Source: CAZEQK01 sp964514395 (GTDB lineage: Bacteria; Bacillota; Bacilli; Tepidibacillales; Tepidibacillaceae). Taken from it: a DNA stretch of 17,764 nucleotides. The position numbers and the translations under genes were made by a program. The stretch lies in the NCBI GenBank assembly GCA_964514395.1, contig CAZEQK010000053.1:1-17764 (forward strand), read 5' to 3'. The notes beneath the pieces were generated by a model. It made no database searches, was not told where the DNA came from, and saw only the letters and a list, made by a program, of their open reading frames with translations. Of this stretch, positions 8,512 through 15,141 are shown one piece after another. Position 1 is the stretch's first letter; every line of letters begins with the position of its first letter.

Positions 8512-8934
8512 TCACATGGTAACCATCATGATAATTCCAATTGAAATGATTGAAAAACCTAATATTTTTTCTTTCTTTACCTTATTGACCGGCATGCCAA
8601 ATAATCCAAAATGCTCAACCAAACTAGACATGACAAGCTGTCCAAACAAACTAACTCCTATAGCAAGGGTGATACCTATTTGAGGAATACATATATTATT
8701 CAAAAGGATAACGATAACTCCCAGTACTCCTGGTAAGAAAAATAAAATAGGTATTTTTCTTAAATTTGAAAATCTAATTTTCTTTATTGTGCCTATGCTT
8801 ACAATTAATATTAATCCAAGCACATGAAATACTAACGTACTTATATAAGGGCCAATGATACTCGCTAGCAATTCGTTTAAAAAAATCATGATGGCAAGGA
8901 TACCACCATTGAGCACAGCTAAATAATTATACAT
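8512..8934 (-). CDS. YdcZ/DMT half-size transporter subunit A
   Basis: This is the first of two tandem YdcZ-family (DMT) proteins, 140 residues with about five membrane helices: NGGILAIMIFLNELLA at the N-terminus, FFLPGVLGVIVILLNN in the middle, then IGITLAIGVSLFGQLVMSSLVEHFG in two parts, the family's conserved second-half motif. The preferred ATG at 8934 has AGGAGG nine nt upstream; the frame extends to a TTG at 8955 only by passing through that ribosome binding site. It is divergent from the Crp/Fnr-type gene at 9034, with the palindrome at 9004-9021 between them, so the pair is likely controlled by that regulator. Transported compound is unknown. Confidence 0.85.
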   Translation of the reverse strand: MYNYLAVLNGGILAIMIFLNELLASIIGPYISTLVFHVLGLILIVSIGTIKKIRFSNLRKIPILFFLPGVLGVIVILLNNICIPQIGITLAIGVSLFGQLVMSSLVEHFGLFGMPVNKVKKEKILGFSIISIGIIMMVTM

Positions 8935-9003
8935 ATACAAATTCCTCCTGACCAAAGCTTTACAATATCTTATAAATAAAATATTATATTTTTAAACATT
9001 TAC

Positions 9004-9021
9004 ACATGACATATGTCATGT
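9004..9021. promoter_or_regulatory. perfect 18-bp palindrome, probable operator
   Basis: ACATGACATATGTCATGT is a perfect inverted repeat with no spacer. Its right half abuts the AAGGAGG of the Crp/Fnr-type gene. It is centred about 36 bp upstream of a likely start if the minus-strand TATAAT at 8988-8983 is the -10 of the ydcZ pair. The geometry fits activation of ydcZ and self-repression of the regulator; both are inferred. Confidence 0.65.
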
Positions 9022-9033
9022 TAAGGAGGACTT

Positions 9034-9729
9034 ATGAAAAAAATTTCAAACAATCGTCTTTTAAAACATTATATTGTCAAACATCATATTGAAAATATCT
9101 TTGATCAGGATATATTAAATCATGCCCAGCTTCATTATTATGAAAAAGATGAAAATATATTAAAAGCGGGCTTTCCGCTTGAATATTACTATTTATTTGT
9201 AGAGGGAAAAATTAAAATATCTTATCTTTTTGAAAATGGGAAATCCGTACTTTTGAAGTTTTATAAAGAATTCAATTCTTTAGGAGACGTAGAGGTTTTA
9301 AAAAACAATCCCATACGCTTCAACGTTGAAACAATAGAAGATACTTATTTAATTGCAATTCCTGTAGATATAATCAGAAAAAAATATTTAGATAATCCAA
9401 AGTTTTTACGTCATCTCATTAACTCCTTAAGTGAAAAATTCTATGCAACCTGTAATAATAGTGCATACAATCTTGTCTATCCGCTTATTAATAGGTTATC
9501 AAGTTATCTAGTCGAACACATAACAGATAAAAACTATATCATATTACATTCTAACTTCACAGAAATCGCCAATTTTTTAGGAGCAAGTTATAGACAATTA
9601 AATAGAACCTTTAAAAAGCTTGAAGCAAAATCAATGATCAAAGTGGAAAATAAGACCATCTATATATTAGATAAGGCTAAACTTCAAGAACTTTCAAAGA
9701 ATTTATATATGAAATCCCTCGAATGGTAG
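9034..9729 (+). CDS. Crp/Fnr family transcriptional regulator (YeiL-like)
   Basis: This 231-residue DNA-binding regulator has an N-terminal cyclic-nucleotide-binding-type beta-roll (about 30-120: ILKAGFPLEYYYLFVEGKIKI, then SVLLKFYKEFNSLGDVEVL) and a C-terminal winged helix (about 173-205: NFTEIANFLGASYRQLNRTF). The layout recalls Escherichia coli YeiL and its Firmicute relatives. There is no four-cysteine Fnr iron-sulphur set (only Cys140 is seen), so the signal is unknown. ATG has AGGAGG four nt upstream. It is divergent from the ydcZ pair, and the palindrome just before its ribosome binding site is the natural binding-site candidate. The helix-turn-helix differs from classical CRP (no RE-SR pattern), in line with a non-CRP operator. 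Confidence 0.85.
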   Translation: MKKISNNRLLKHYIVKHHIENIFDQDILNHAQLHYYEKDENILKAGFPLEYYYLFVEGKIKISYLFENGKSVLLKFYKEFNSLGDVEVLKNNPIRFNVETIEDTYLIAIPVDIIRKKYLDNPKFLRHLINSLSEKFYATCNNSAYNLVYPLINRLSSYLVEHITDKNYIILHSNFTEIANFLGASYRQLNRTFKKLEAKSMIKVENKTIYILDKAKLQELSKNLYMKSLEW

Positions 9730-9842
9730 AAAAAAATAGAAAAGTAAAAAAATACCTTCAAACCATTCGTCTGAGGGTACATAAAACAAATATACATTTT
9801 ACAAATATCATGAAACACTCATATTATTATTACCGATTCATT

Positions 9843-10049
9843 TCATTTTTTATAGAACAAAATGTTTTCCTTAGCTAATTTTTCTTCCCAAATCATTTGT
9901 AGCAAAGCTAAATCTTCTCGGTAATCCGTCTTTGATTCATCTTTGTCGTATTTAAGCTCCTCAAGAATTTCAATTGTAAAGTAATCTTCACCAAATTCCT
10001 TTCATTCTTTTTGTAGTTCTCTATTAGGATGATTACCAGCTCCTAATTC
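9843..10049 (-). pseudogene. GIY-YIG nuclease family fragment with internal stop
   Basis: Inside the 494-bp gap between the Crp/Fnr-type gene and the aminotransferase, the minus strand encodes about 68 residues that read as the C-terminal half of a small Firmicute GIY-YIG-type nuclease: HPNRELQKE, a stop, KEFGEDYFTIEILEEL, then KTDYREDLALLQMIWEEKLA and a terminal FYKK. The TGA at 10004-10002 stands where the family normally has tryptophan (QKEW). The N-terminal GIY and YIG motifs are absent, since an in-frame TAA at 10052-10050 closes the frame upstream. It is a truncated remnant, not expressed as a working nuclease. Confidence 0.65.
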
Positions 10050-10179
10050 TTACGGTTGAATTGCTTGATTTATCTGAAATATAAAATTTATTTAAAAGAG
10101 CTAATAGCTGTAATTCATTGACCCTACCAAAGGTTCCATAGTTTTGCCTGCTAATTTGGGTATAGTATCTAATGGTAGT
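10033..10179 (-). other. coding-like scrap, unrecognised
   Basis: A second minus-strand frame next to the nuclease fragment is open for about 49 codons and reads YYTQISRQNYGTFGRVNELQ, then LLALLNKFYISDK. It has no start with a ribosome binding site and closes inside the nuclease fragment. I do not recognise it; it may be another decayed gene piece. Confidence 0.25.
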
Positions 10180-10223
10180 TTAAGTTATTTTATCCCAATT
10201 ACCAGTTCTCTATAATTAATTCA

Positions 10224-11486
10224 TTAAAGATTCCCAAGCACATCTGCAAATCGATCTATTTCTTCAAAGGTATTATACATACCTAAACTAATTCGAACAA
10301 GGCCTACAGGATTTCCTTTAACATAATCATTATATGCTTTTTGTGGACTAACACCTAGTAAAGCTTGAACATATATATCTGCCCCTACAGTACCAGTGCC
10401 AACTTCTATACCATGTTCATATCCAAGATACGTAGCAACTCTTTTGTGATTTATACCTTTTAGATTAAAAGAAATAAAAGGTACATTAACATTTTTTGAA
10501 TTCTGGGCATACATACTCACTTTTGATATATCTCTTAACCTGTGTTTTGCATAGTGATATAGTTTTTTTTCATATTCTGCAATATTATTAAGTCCTATAT
10601 TTTTAAGGAATTGAAACGCATCACCCATAGCTATCACTCCAAATAAATCCGGATATCCTGCTTCAAATCGTTTTGGCGGATTTGAATAAAGAATTTTTTC
10701 ACTACTCACAAAATTTGTAATACCAGAACCTTCTAGAAAGGGTTTGTATTGACCTAAAAATTTATTGGGACCGATTAAAATCCCACTATCAAATGGCGTA
10801 TAACATTTGTGTGCACTAAACACTATAAAATCAATATGCTCATCATCATCATGGGTTTTCATGCTAAAAGGCTGATGTTGAATCAGTTGAACAACATCAA
10901 CTAATATCTTTGCGCCATATTTATGAACTAACTTTGCAATTTTATATATTGGCGGAGTAATTCCTGTTACATTGCTGGCACCTGTTATTGCAACTAAATT
11001 TACTTTGTTTTTATATGTATGGAGCTTATTTTGAAGATCATCTAAATCTAGATCCCCATCTTTGTTAATTCCCACTAAAACCGTTTGAAATTGACTCTTA
11101 TACGGTAAATAATTGGCCATATGTTCCATTGCTGTAGTAATAATAACTTGATCGGGATTTTCTTGATAAAACAAGTTACTTAATAAATTGATTCCCTCTG
11201 TTGAATTTTTAACATAAATAACTGAATCTTTATTTATATCTCCTCCAACATAATCAAGAATAATATGTCTTACATTTTCATAGATTATGGTATTTCTTTT
11301 CCCTAAAGGACACGAAGCATCAATATAAGTATGAAAAGGAATGTTAGCATTCACATTGACCATGACAGGTCTTAACGCTAACGATGTTGCAGCATTGTTA
11401 AAATATATACGTTTCGTTACATCACCATTTGCAATCCTGACTGGAATATTAGCCCCTTCAATATCTTTAGATAAATAGCTAAGCAT
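10224..11486 (-). CDS. class-V PLP enzyme, desulfurase-like but lacking Cys
   Basis: This 420-residue fold-type I PLP enzyme of the aminotransferase class V group is closest in pattern to SufS/selenocysteine lyase-like proteins. Visible are IYFNNAATS (27-35), the PLP-stacking His in MEHMANYLPY (H122), the ring-nitrogen Asp in ILVDVVQ (D197), the Schiff-base Lys in VFSAHKCYTP (K227), and the C-terminal VRISLGMYNTFEEID. The loop that carries the persulfide cysteine in desulfurases (GCFCAHPYVQRLLG-like) reads EVGTGTVGADIYVQALLG here, with no cysteine. It is therefore unlikely to be a classical desulfurase; a lyase, epimerase or aminotransferase role is possible. ATG at 11486 has GGGGGAG about six nt upstream; the frame is open to 11567 without better support. 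It stands alone between decayed sequences. Confidence 0.85.
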   Translation of the reverse strand: MLSYLSKDIEGANIPVRIANGDVTKRIYFNNAATSLALRPVMVNVNANIPFHTYIDASCPLGKRNTIIYENVRHIILDYVGGDINKDSVIYVKNSTEGINLLSNLFYQENPDQVIITTAMEHMANYLPYKSQFQTVLVGINKDGDLDLDDLQNKLHTYKNKVNLVAITGASNVTGITPPIYKIAKLVHKYGAKILVDVVQLIQHQPFSMKTHDDDEHIDFIVFSAHKCYTPFDSGILIGPNKFLGQYKPFLEGSGITNFVSSEKILYSNPPKRFEAGYPDLFGVIAMGDAFQFLKNIGLNNIAEYEKKLYHYAKHRLRDISKVSMYAQNSKNVNVPFISFNLKGINHKRVATYLGYEHGIEVGTGTVGADIYVQALLGVSPQKAYNDYVKGNPVGLVRISLGMYNTFEEIDRFADVLGNL

Positions 11487-11585
11487 TGTTTTCTCCCCCT
11501 TAAACAGAGCTTTATTATTAACACGCCTCAATAATAACCTTTTTAAATTATACTCATCAAATTTCAATAATATTATTAACTATAA

Positions 11586-11614
11586 AAAAAACGATCTTTT
11601 TCAGATCGTTTTTT
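11586..11614. terminator. bidirectional terminator-type hairpin
   Basis: AAAAAACGATCT-TTTTC-AGATCGTTTTTT is a perfect 12-bp stem with a 5-nt loop and T-runs on both strands. It lies 100 bp upstream of the class-V PLP gene and just before the recombinase debris on the plus strand. Confidence 0.75.
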
Positions 11615-11619
11615 ATCTT

Positions 11620-11739
11620 CAACATGGCAAGCAAGAACCGTCCTTACTTGCCCATAGGAAATTAGCCGCTGAATATGGTGTAGCACCCAGTACTATTTTA
11701 CAGATTTTGAAATACCAAACCCATAAATATATCAAATAA
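11620..11739 (+). pseudogene. helix-turn-helix fragment
   Basis: An open plus-strand stretch ends in RKLAAEYGVAPSTILQILKY before a TAA at 11737. The last 25 residues have the spacing of a helix-turn-helix (LAAEYGVAPSTILQIL), as in phage or recombinase-associated DNA-binding proteins. There is no start codon with a ribosome binding site. It is probably debris of the same mobile element as the downstream recombinase fragment. Confidence 0.35.
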
Positions 11740-11826
11740 TTTAAACGATTCATGGAGTATTTATAATGAAACATCGAAGCAACAAACCCTTTATATTAAC
11801 TGCTCCGGTGCTTCTTTTTAATTTAA

Positions 11827-12071
11827 AATAAGAGAAAACTGGAATTAGAATCTGCTGTAGAAAGTCAAAAAGACATTAAAAAGCAGCTTGAATTCTTCAA
11901 AGCAGAAGTAAGACGTTTTGTAAATCTTGACATTGATGATGAACAAATACTAAAGCAGTACTACATCGACTTATTCAAAAAGTTGAAGTATTTGAAGGTG
12001 GGAAAATTAAAATCCATTACAATATAACTTCCCCACCTTTATTAAATGAAATATTAAAACAAGGGGCTTAA
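11827..12071 (+). pseudogene. large serine recombinase, C-terminal remnant
   Basis: The plus strand encodes a coiled-coil-like segment (KLELESAVESQKDIKKQLEF, then KAEVRRFVNLDIDDEQIL). After a frameshift near 11948-11953 it continues as KAVLHRLIQKVEVFEGGKI, then KIHYNITSPPLLNEI and a terminal stop at 12071. This succession is the usual C-terminal end of large serine recombinases of Clostridial integrative elements (the I-KVEVF-G-KI-I-Y pattern). The catalytic and recombinase domains are absent. It ends 40 bp before direct-repeat copy 1, the position an integrase gene normally has relative to its attachment site. Confidence 0.65.
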
Positions 12072-12093
12072 TTTTTCGCCTCTTTTAATTTTA
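12061..12093 (+). terminator. terminator-like hairpin after recombinase remnant
   Basis: AAGGGGC (12061-12067) pairs with GCCTCTT (12078-12084) with one G-T wobble and a 10-nt loop, followed by TTAATTTTAG. It overlaps the stop codon of the recombinase fragment. Confidence 0.45.
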
Positions 12094-12111
12094 GTAACAC
12101 TATCGACTCTC

Positions 12112-12145
12112 ACATGCCTTGAGTAGACAATAATGATGCCGTTTG
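12112..12145. repeat. 34-bp direct repeat copy 1, att-like
   Basis: The exact 19-mer ACATGCCTTGAGTAGACAA (12112-12130) recurs at 15179-15197. The similarity continues to 32 matches in 34 bp and weaker identity for another 25 bp. On the minus strand both copies encode II-VYSRHV. Here the reading beyond HV runs straight into the complement of the recombinase remnant, as at an element-chromosome junction. Confidence 0.6.
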
Positions 12146-12206
12146 AGCCTGGTGGGGCCTTGGCGGCAAGATTTACTCATGCATAAAAAGCCTAAACAAT
12201 ACGAAT

Positions 12207-12599
12207 TCAAGCTTGATTCATTTTTGATACAATTTCAATCGGATTCCCATCTGGATCTTCAACCCATCCGGAGCGCAAACTCCCTAAGAAATTATGTGGC
12301 TCAGACGTTGGTCTCTCTCCTAGACTGATTAAATATTCATAAGCTTTATCTGTGTCCTCAACCCATAGTACAAGTTCAGAACCGGAATTTTTCCCCGGTT
12401 TTAGCCCATGCACTTCTTGCGCAGACTTTTTCGTCGCTACACCCAGTTTGAAACCATCCAACTGCATTTCATAATGGGTAACAACTCCATCAATAATTGC
12501 TTGAAATGTGACTGTAAAGCCCAACTTGGTATAAAAATGTTTTGAGACTTCCAGATCATCTACGTACAAATTAATTTGTGGTGAACTGAATTTTATCAT
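12207..12599 (-). CDS. VOC family protein (glyoxalase/bleomycin-resistance fold)
   Basis: This 130-residue single-chain VOC protein has two beta-alpha-beta-beta-beta modules, starting with INLYVDDLEVSKHFYTKLGF (9-28) and closing with SGWVEDPDGNPIEIVSK. VOC proteins include glyoxalase I, ring-cleaving dioxygenases, FosA/B and antibiotic-binding proteins. The metal-ligand set is incomplete (only the late Glu in PIEI is obvious), so a binding or sequestering role is as likely as catalysis. ATG at 12599 has GGGAGG seven nt upstream. It is the last gene of the minus-strand set between the two att-like repeats and ends about 60 bp from repeat copy 1. Confidence 0.88.
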   Translation of the reverse strand: MIKFSSPQINLYVDDLEVSKHFYTKLGFTVTFQAIIDGVVTHYEMQLDGFKLGVATKKSAQEVHGLKPGKNSGSELVLWVEDTDKAYEYLISLGERPTSEPHNFLGSLRSGWVEDPDGNPIEIVSKMNQA

Positions 12600-12736
12600 T
12601 ATTGTACCTCCCTACATTCTTCGGTTGATAATGCAAGTCTGCTTGATACAGATAAGCTATCTATAATGCTCTTTATGCTATTATCTTTTGATTGACTATA
12701 TAACAACTGGAAAGCCTATATAATTGTGCTTGGTAA

Positions 12737-13393
12737 TCAAAACTTCTTGCTTCGTTTAAAAACGATGTGTGCCGCTTTTTCAGATGGCACATATTCAACG
12801 CATTCATATCCAAGTTCGATTAAATTTATGTCGTGCAATAAACTCTCGACAGTTCCAAGTAAAGTGGGCGAAACGGCGATGTGCATTTCATCTACTAACT
12901 TTTCACGCAGATATTGGCGAATTGTTTCAACTCCACCTCCTAACCGAATATCTTTTCCTTTTGCTCCCTCTTTAGCCATCTCTAACGCAGCTTCGATTCC
13001 ACCAGTAACAAAGTGAAACGTTGTACCCCCCTCCATCTCAATAGATGGTCGAGCATGGTGAGTTAAAATGTAAACAGGCGTATGATATGGAGGATTGTCA
13101 CCCCACCACCCTTTCCAGGAATTATCTTCCCAGTGGCCTCTCATCGGACCAAACATATTTCGACCCATTATCCACGCTCCAATGTTTTCAAATCCTTTAG
13201 AGGCAAAATCATTGTCAACGCCAGTAGTGCCTCTCGTTTCACCACCATGCATCTCTTGAAATGTATTCGTTGGTAAAAACCATCCATGTAAAGACATACC
13301 ACCCATTCCTATAGGATTATTCATGCTTTGATTTGGTCCAGCTCCATATCCGTCAATTGAAACTCCAAAACACAATACTTTTAATTTACTCAT
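12737..13393 (-). CDS. dihydrofolate reductase / RibD C-terminal family protein
   Basis: This 218-residue protein of the DHFR-like/RibD-C superfamily begins KVLCFGVSIDGYGAGPNQ. It has FENIGAWIMGRNMFGP near 68 (the nucleotide-site GR-M motif), PVYILTHHAR near 106, FVTGGIEAALEMAKEGAKGK near 128, then IRLGGGVETIRQYL (the GGG NADPH loop) and DEMHIAVSPTLLG. These are the standard landmarks of the uncharacterised 'dihydrofolate reductase family' proteins, probably NADPH-dependent reductases of unknown substrate rather than true folate enzymes. It is co-directional with the VOC, SRPBCC and MerR genes. Base composition looks more G+C-rich than genes left of 11,600, which suggests acquisition. Confidence 0.9.
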   Translation of the reverse strand: MSKLKVLCFGVSIDGYGAGPNQSMNNPIGMGGMSLHGWFLPTNTFQEMHGGETRGTTGVDNDFASKGFENIGAWIMGRNMFGPMRGHWEDNSWKGWWGDNPPYHTPVYILTHHARPSIEMEGGTTFHFVTGGIEAALEMAKEGAKGKDIRLGGGVETIRQYLREKLVDEMHIAVSPTLLGTVESLLHDINLIELGYECVEYVPSEKAAHIVFKRSKKF

Positions 13394-13546
13394 CTTTATT
13401 CCTCTCCTTATAATAGTTTTGATAGGGTTTACTTCAAAGTCTACTTTGAGTCTCTCTTAAAGACTGCTGCATCACCTTTCAGGCTGCACTGCACCTTGAA
13501 AGCCTATTACACCATATTTTCTGACATACGTTAAATCACTTTGCTA

Positions 13547-13978
13547 CTAGAGTGTTCTGCCTAATGCATCAAGCATTTGATTCGTTCCATGCTCGCGGAT
13601 CTCCGGTGTATCAAGTCCGTCGAAAAAAGCTCCTTGCTCGGTGTAAACCAACTTTGTTCTGTCTTCATTCGGGAATAACTCGATTGTTACGATCGATACT
13701 GAGAGGCGTTTGTCGTCCGAATCTAAAGTATAGGTATAAACGATACGTTGTTCAGGAACAATGTCTTGATAGTAGACGTCAAAAATAAATATTGGGCCCT
13801 CTGGCGGACCTCCTTTGCTATATTCATGTCCACCTACACGGAATTCAAAGATTTCGGGTTTAGTGAACCACTTGGATTTGTTGTTTTGATCTGCCCAAGC
13901 ATAGTATACCTTTGTAGGCCCTGCTGTGTAGTTTCGTTCAATGACGAAAGTGGCATGTTTAGCGATTCGTTCAGTCAT
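13547..13978 (-). CDS. SRPBCC / AHSA1-like protein
   Basis: This 143-residue START-like (SRPBCC, Aha1 C-terminal type) protein forms a hydrophobic ligand pocket. The pattern is FVIERNYTAGPTKVYYAWAD, then KWFTKPEIFEFRVGG, a turn rich in Gly and Pro, IVPEQRIVYTYTL, and a final FFDGLD-HGTNQMLDALG helix. The frame is open to 14005, but AGGAGG lies seven nt before the ATG at 13978, so the shorter start is chosen. It begins 54 bp after the MerR stop, so the two are probably co-transcribed, a MerR version of the common ArsR-SRPBCC pairing. Ligand unknown. Confidence 0.88.
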   Translation of the reverse strand: MTERIAKHATFVIERNYTAGPTKVYYAWADQNNKSKWFTKPEIFEFRVGGHEYSKGGPPEGPIFIFDVYYQDIVPEQRIVYTYTLDSDDKRLSVSIVTIELFPNEDRTKLVYTEQGAFFDGLDTPEIREHGTNQMLDALGRTL

Positions 13979-14032
13979 GGTTAATCCTCCTTTGATTTTT
14001 TTCATTGATTTCTTTGCGTTAATTGCATTTTT

Positions 14033-14521
14033 TTATTCGTTTTCTTCATTCTCGTTGGCAAGAAAATCTCCCAATGCATCCAAACGGTACTCCCAGCCCA
14101 TTCGTCGCTCTATTACTATCTTCTCATGCTTTATTTTCATCGCTTGTAATAGATTTGTGAAATCTTTAGCAGTTACTGTAGCCTCTTTTTTCATCAACTT
14201 TGATACATGTTGAAGCTGCTCAAGGAGTTGCTGTTGACCTTTAATCTTCTCCTTGATCCGGACTATCTGTAAATTGACAATCTCCAATGGGCTGATTTGA
14301 TCACTAACAAGAATGCAATTGATTTCTTCAAGAGATAATCCAAGCTCTTTAAGCGACAAAATCTGTTGCAATCGAGACAAATCTGATTCATTGTATAGCC
14401 TGTGTCCGGACTCTGTTTTGCCGGACGGCGATAACAAGCCGATTTGATTGTAAAATCGCAAAGTTCTTGTGGTGAGTCCTGTTGTTTTTGAAAGTTCTCC
14501 AACCTTCCAATATTGTTTCAT
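14033..14521 (-). CDS. MerR family transcriptional regulator
   Basis: This 162-residue regulator has an N-terminal MerR winged helix: YWKVGELSKTTGLTTRTLRF (4-23), then YNQIGLLSPSGKTESGHRLY and the ISLKELGLSLEEI-like helix. A long dimerisation coiled coil follows (about 75-115). The C-terminal ligand domain is short and has no cysteine metal site; Cys70 is alone. ATG has AAGGAG six nt upstream. It is first in the minus-strand order MerR, SRPBCC, DHFR-like, VOC and probably controls that set by binding the dyad between the promoter elements upstream of its own gene. Confidence 0.92.
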   Translation of the reverse strand: MKQYWKVGELSKTTGLTTRTLRFYNQIGLLSPSGKTESGHRLYNESDLSRLQQILSLKELGLSLEEINCILVSDQISPLEIVNLQIVRIKEKIKGQQQLLEQLQHVSKLMKKEATVTAKDFTNLLQAMKIKHEKIVIERRMGWEYRLDALGDFLANENEENE

Positions 14522-14555
14522 GGCAACTCCTTCGTTAGATCTAACTGTGTCCCGG

Positions 14556-14586
14556 TAAATAAAAGATGACGTTACGTAAAGTGCAA
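14556..14586 (-). promoter_or_regulatory. candidate MerR-type promoter with 19-bp spacer
   Basis: On the minus strand -35 TTGCAC (14586-14581) and a poor -10 TATTTA (14561-14556) are 19 bp apart, the over-long spacing typical of MerR-controlled promoters. ACTTTACGTAACGT (14582-14569), a palindrome with one mismatched pair, overlaps the -35 and the spacer. It lies 35-65 bp upstream of the merR start. Confidence 0.4.
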
Positions 14587-14701
14587 GGGGTTTTTTTTAC
14601 TTTTTATTGCTTTTTTATGATTACGCAACACCATACCAACATTTCTGATTAGATTAAAAACCAATAACCGGCAACCCTATTAAAGACATCCACAATTTGT
14701 G

Positions 14702-15013
14702 TCAATATGTGGTGTCCCTTGACACCCTGCTGATTGACTTGGTGATGATGTAATCGATTTTGCCCTTTGCCGCTTTCTTGAGCATTTTGTCCAGTCCAAT
14801 TCTACCGCTTCGACGCAGGCCACTTTCGATGTCAAAGAAAACACTGGCAAAAATCTAGTTTGGATTACTTCGTATCATTTTCGTATAGGTTTTTATCTGA
14901 AGCTCCAAGCTGCGCAACTGCGCCGGTCCAAAGGTACTGACCCGGCAATAGGTAGCAACCTTAAGCTTTTTATTCTCTTTAGGTATAGCAGGTATAATCC
15001 TTACATTTTTCAT
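14702..15013 (-). pseudogene. serine recombinase, N-terminal catalytic remnant
   Basis: The minus strand starts MKNVRIIPAIPKENKKLK, continues VATYCRVSTFGPAQ (catalytic serine in RVS), LRSLELQIKTYT, a stop, IFASVFFD, then GLDKMLKKAAKGKIDYIITK and SISRVSRDT. This is the resolvase domain of large serine recombinases (YCRVST, Q-SLE-Q, KIDYIITKSISR-SR-T). The in-frame TAG at 14857-14855 sits where the family has tryptophan (NP-W-FA). Similarity stops after SRDT, and a TGA closes the frame at 14702. About 100 of the usual 500 or so residues remain. It is transcribed away from repeat copy 2, beginning 166 bp from it. Confidence 0.75.
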
Positions 15014-15067
15014 TTGTCTTCCTTAGTCATCTATATAAAATGGGATAAATCCATTTATATTCTACCA

Positions 15068-15100
15068 AAAAGAAAAGACGTGAAAGCATCCTCTCACGTC
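15068..15100 (-). terminator. intrinsic terminator
   Basis: On the minus strand GACGTGA-GAGGATGCTT-TCACGTC (15100-15077) is followed by TTTTCTTTTT. It would end transcripts coming from the small gene that stops at 15142. Confidence 0.7.
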
Positions 15101-15141
15101 AAAGCATGTTTTCATCTATAATCCCTCAAACCCTTTATTCA

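Noticed and set aside
12143..12328. 61-codon plus-strand frame next to repeat copy 1
   Set aside because: Antisense to the VOC gene with no translation signal.
12726..13276. Several plus-strand frames of 64-96 codons
   Set aside because: All are shadows of the DHFR-like gene, whose conserved motifs are on the minus strand.
13394..13546. Short inverted repeats (AGTCT/AGACT, AGGCT/AGCCT) between the SRPBCC and DHFR-like genes
   Set aside because: Stems of five bases without a T-run; no more than chance.
14711..14726. GGTGTC/GACACC inverted repeat
   Set aside because: Falls inside the recombinase coding remnant (RVSRDT) and is explained by it.
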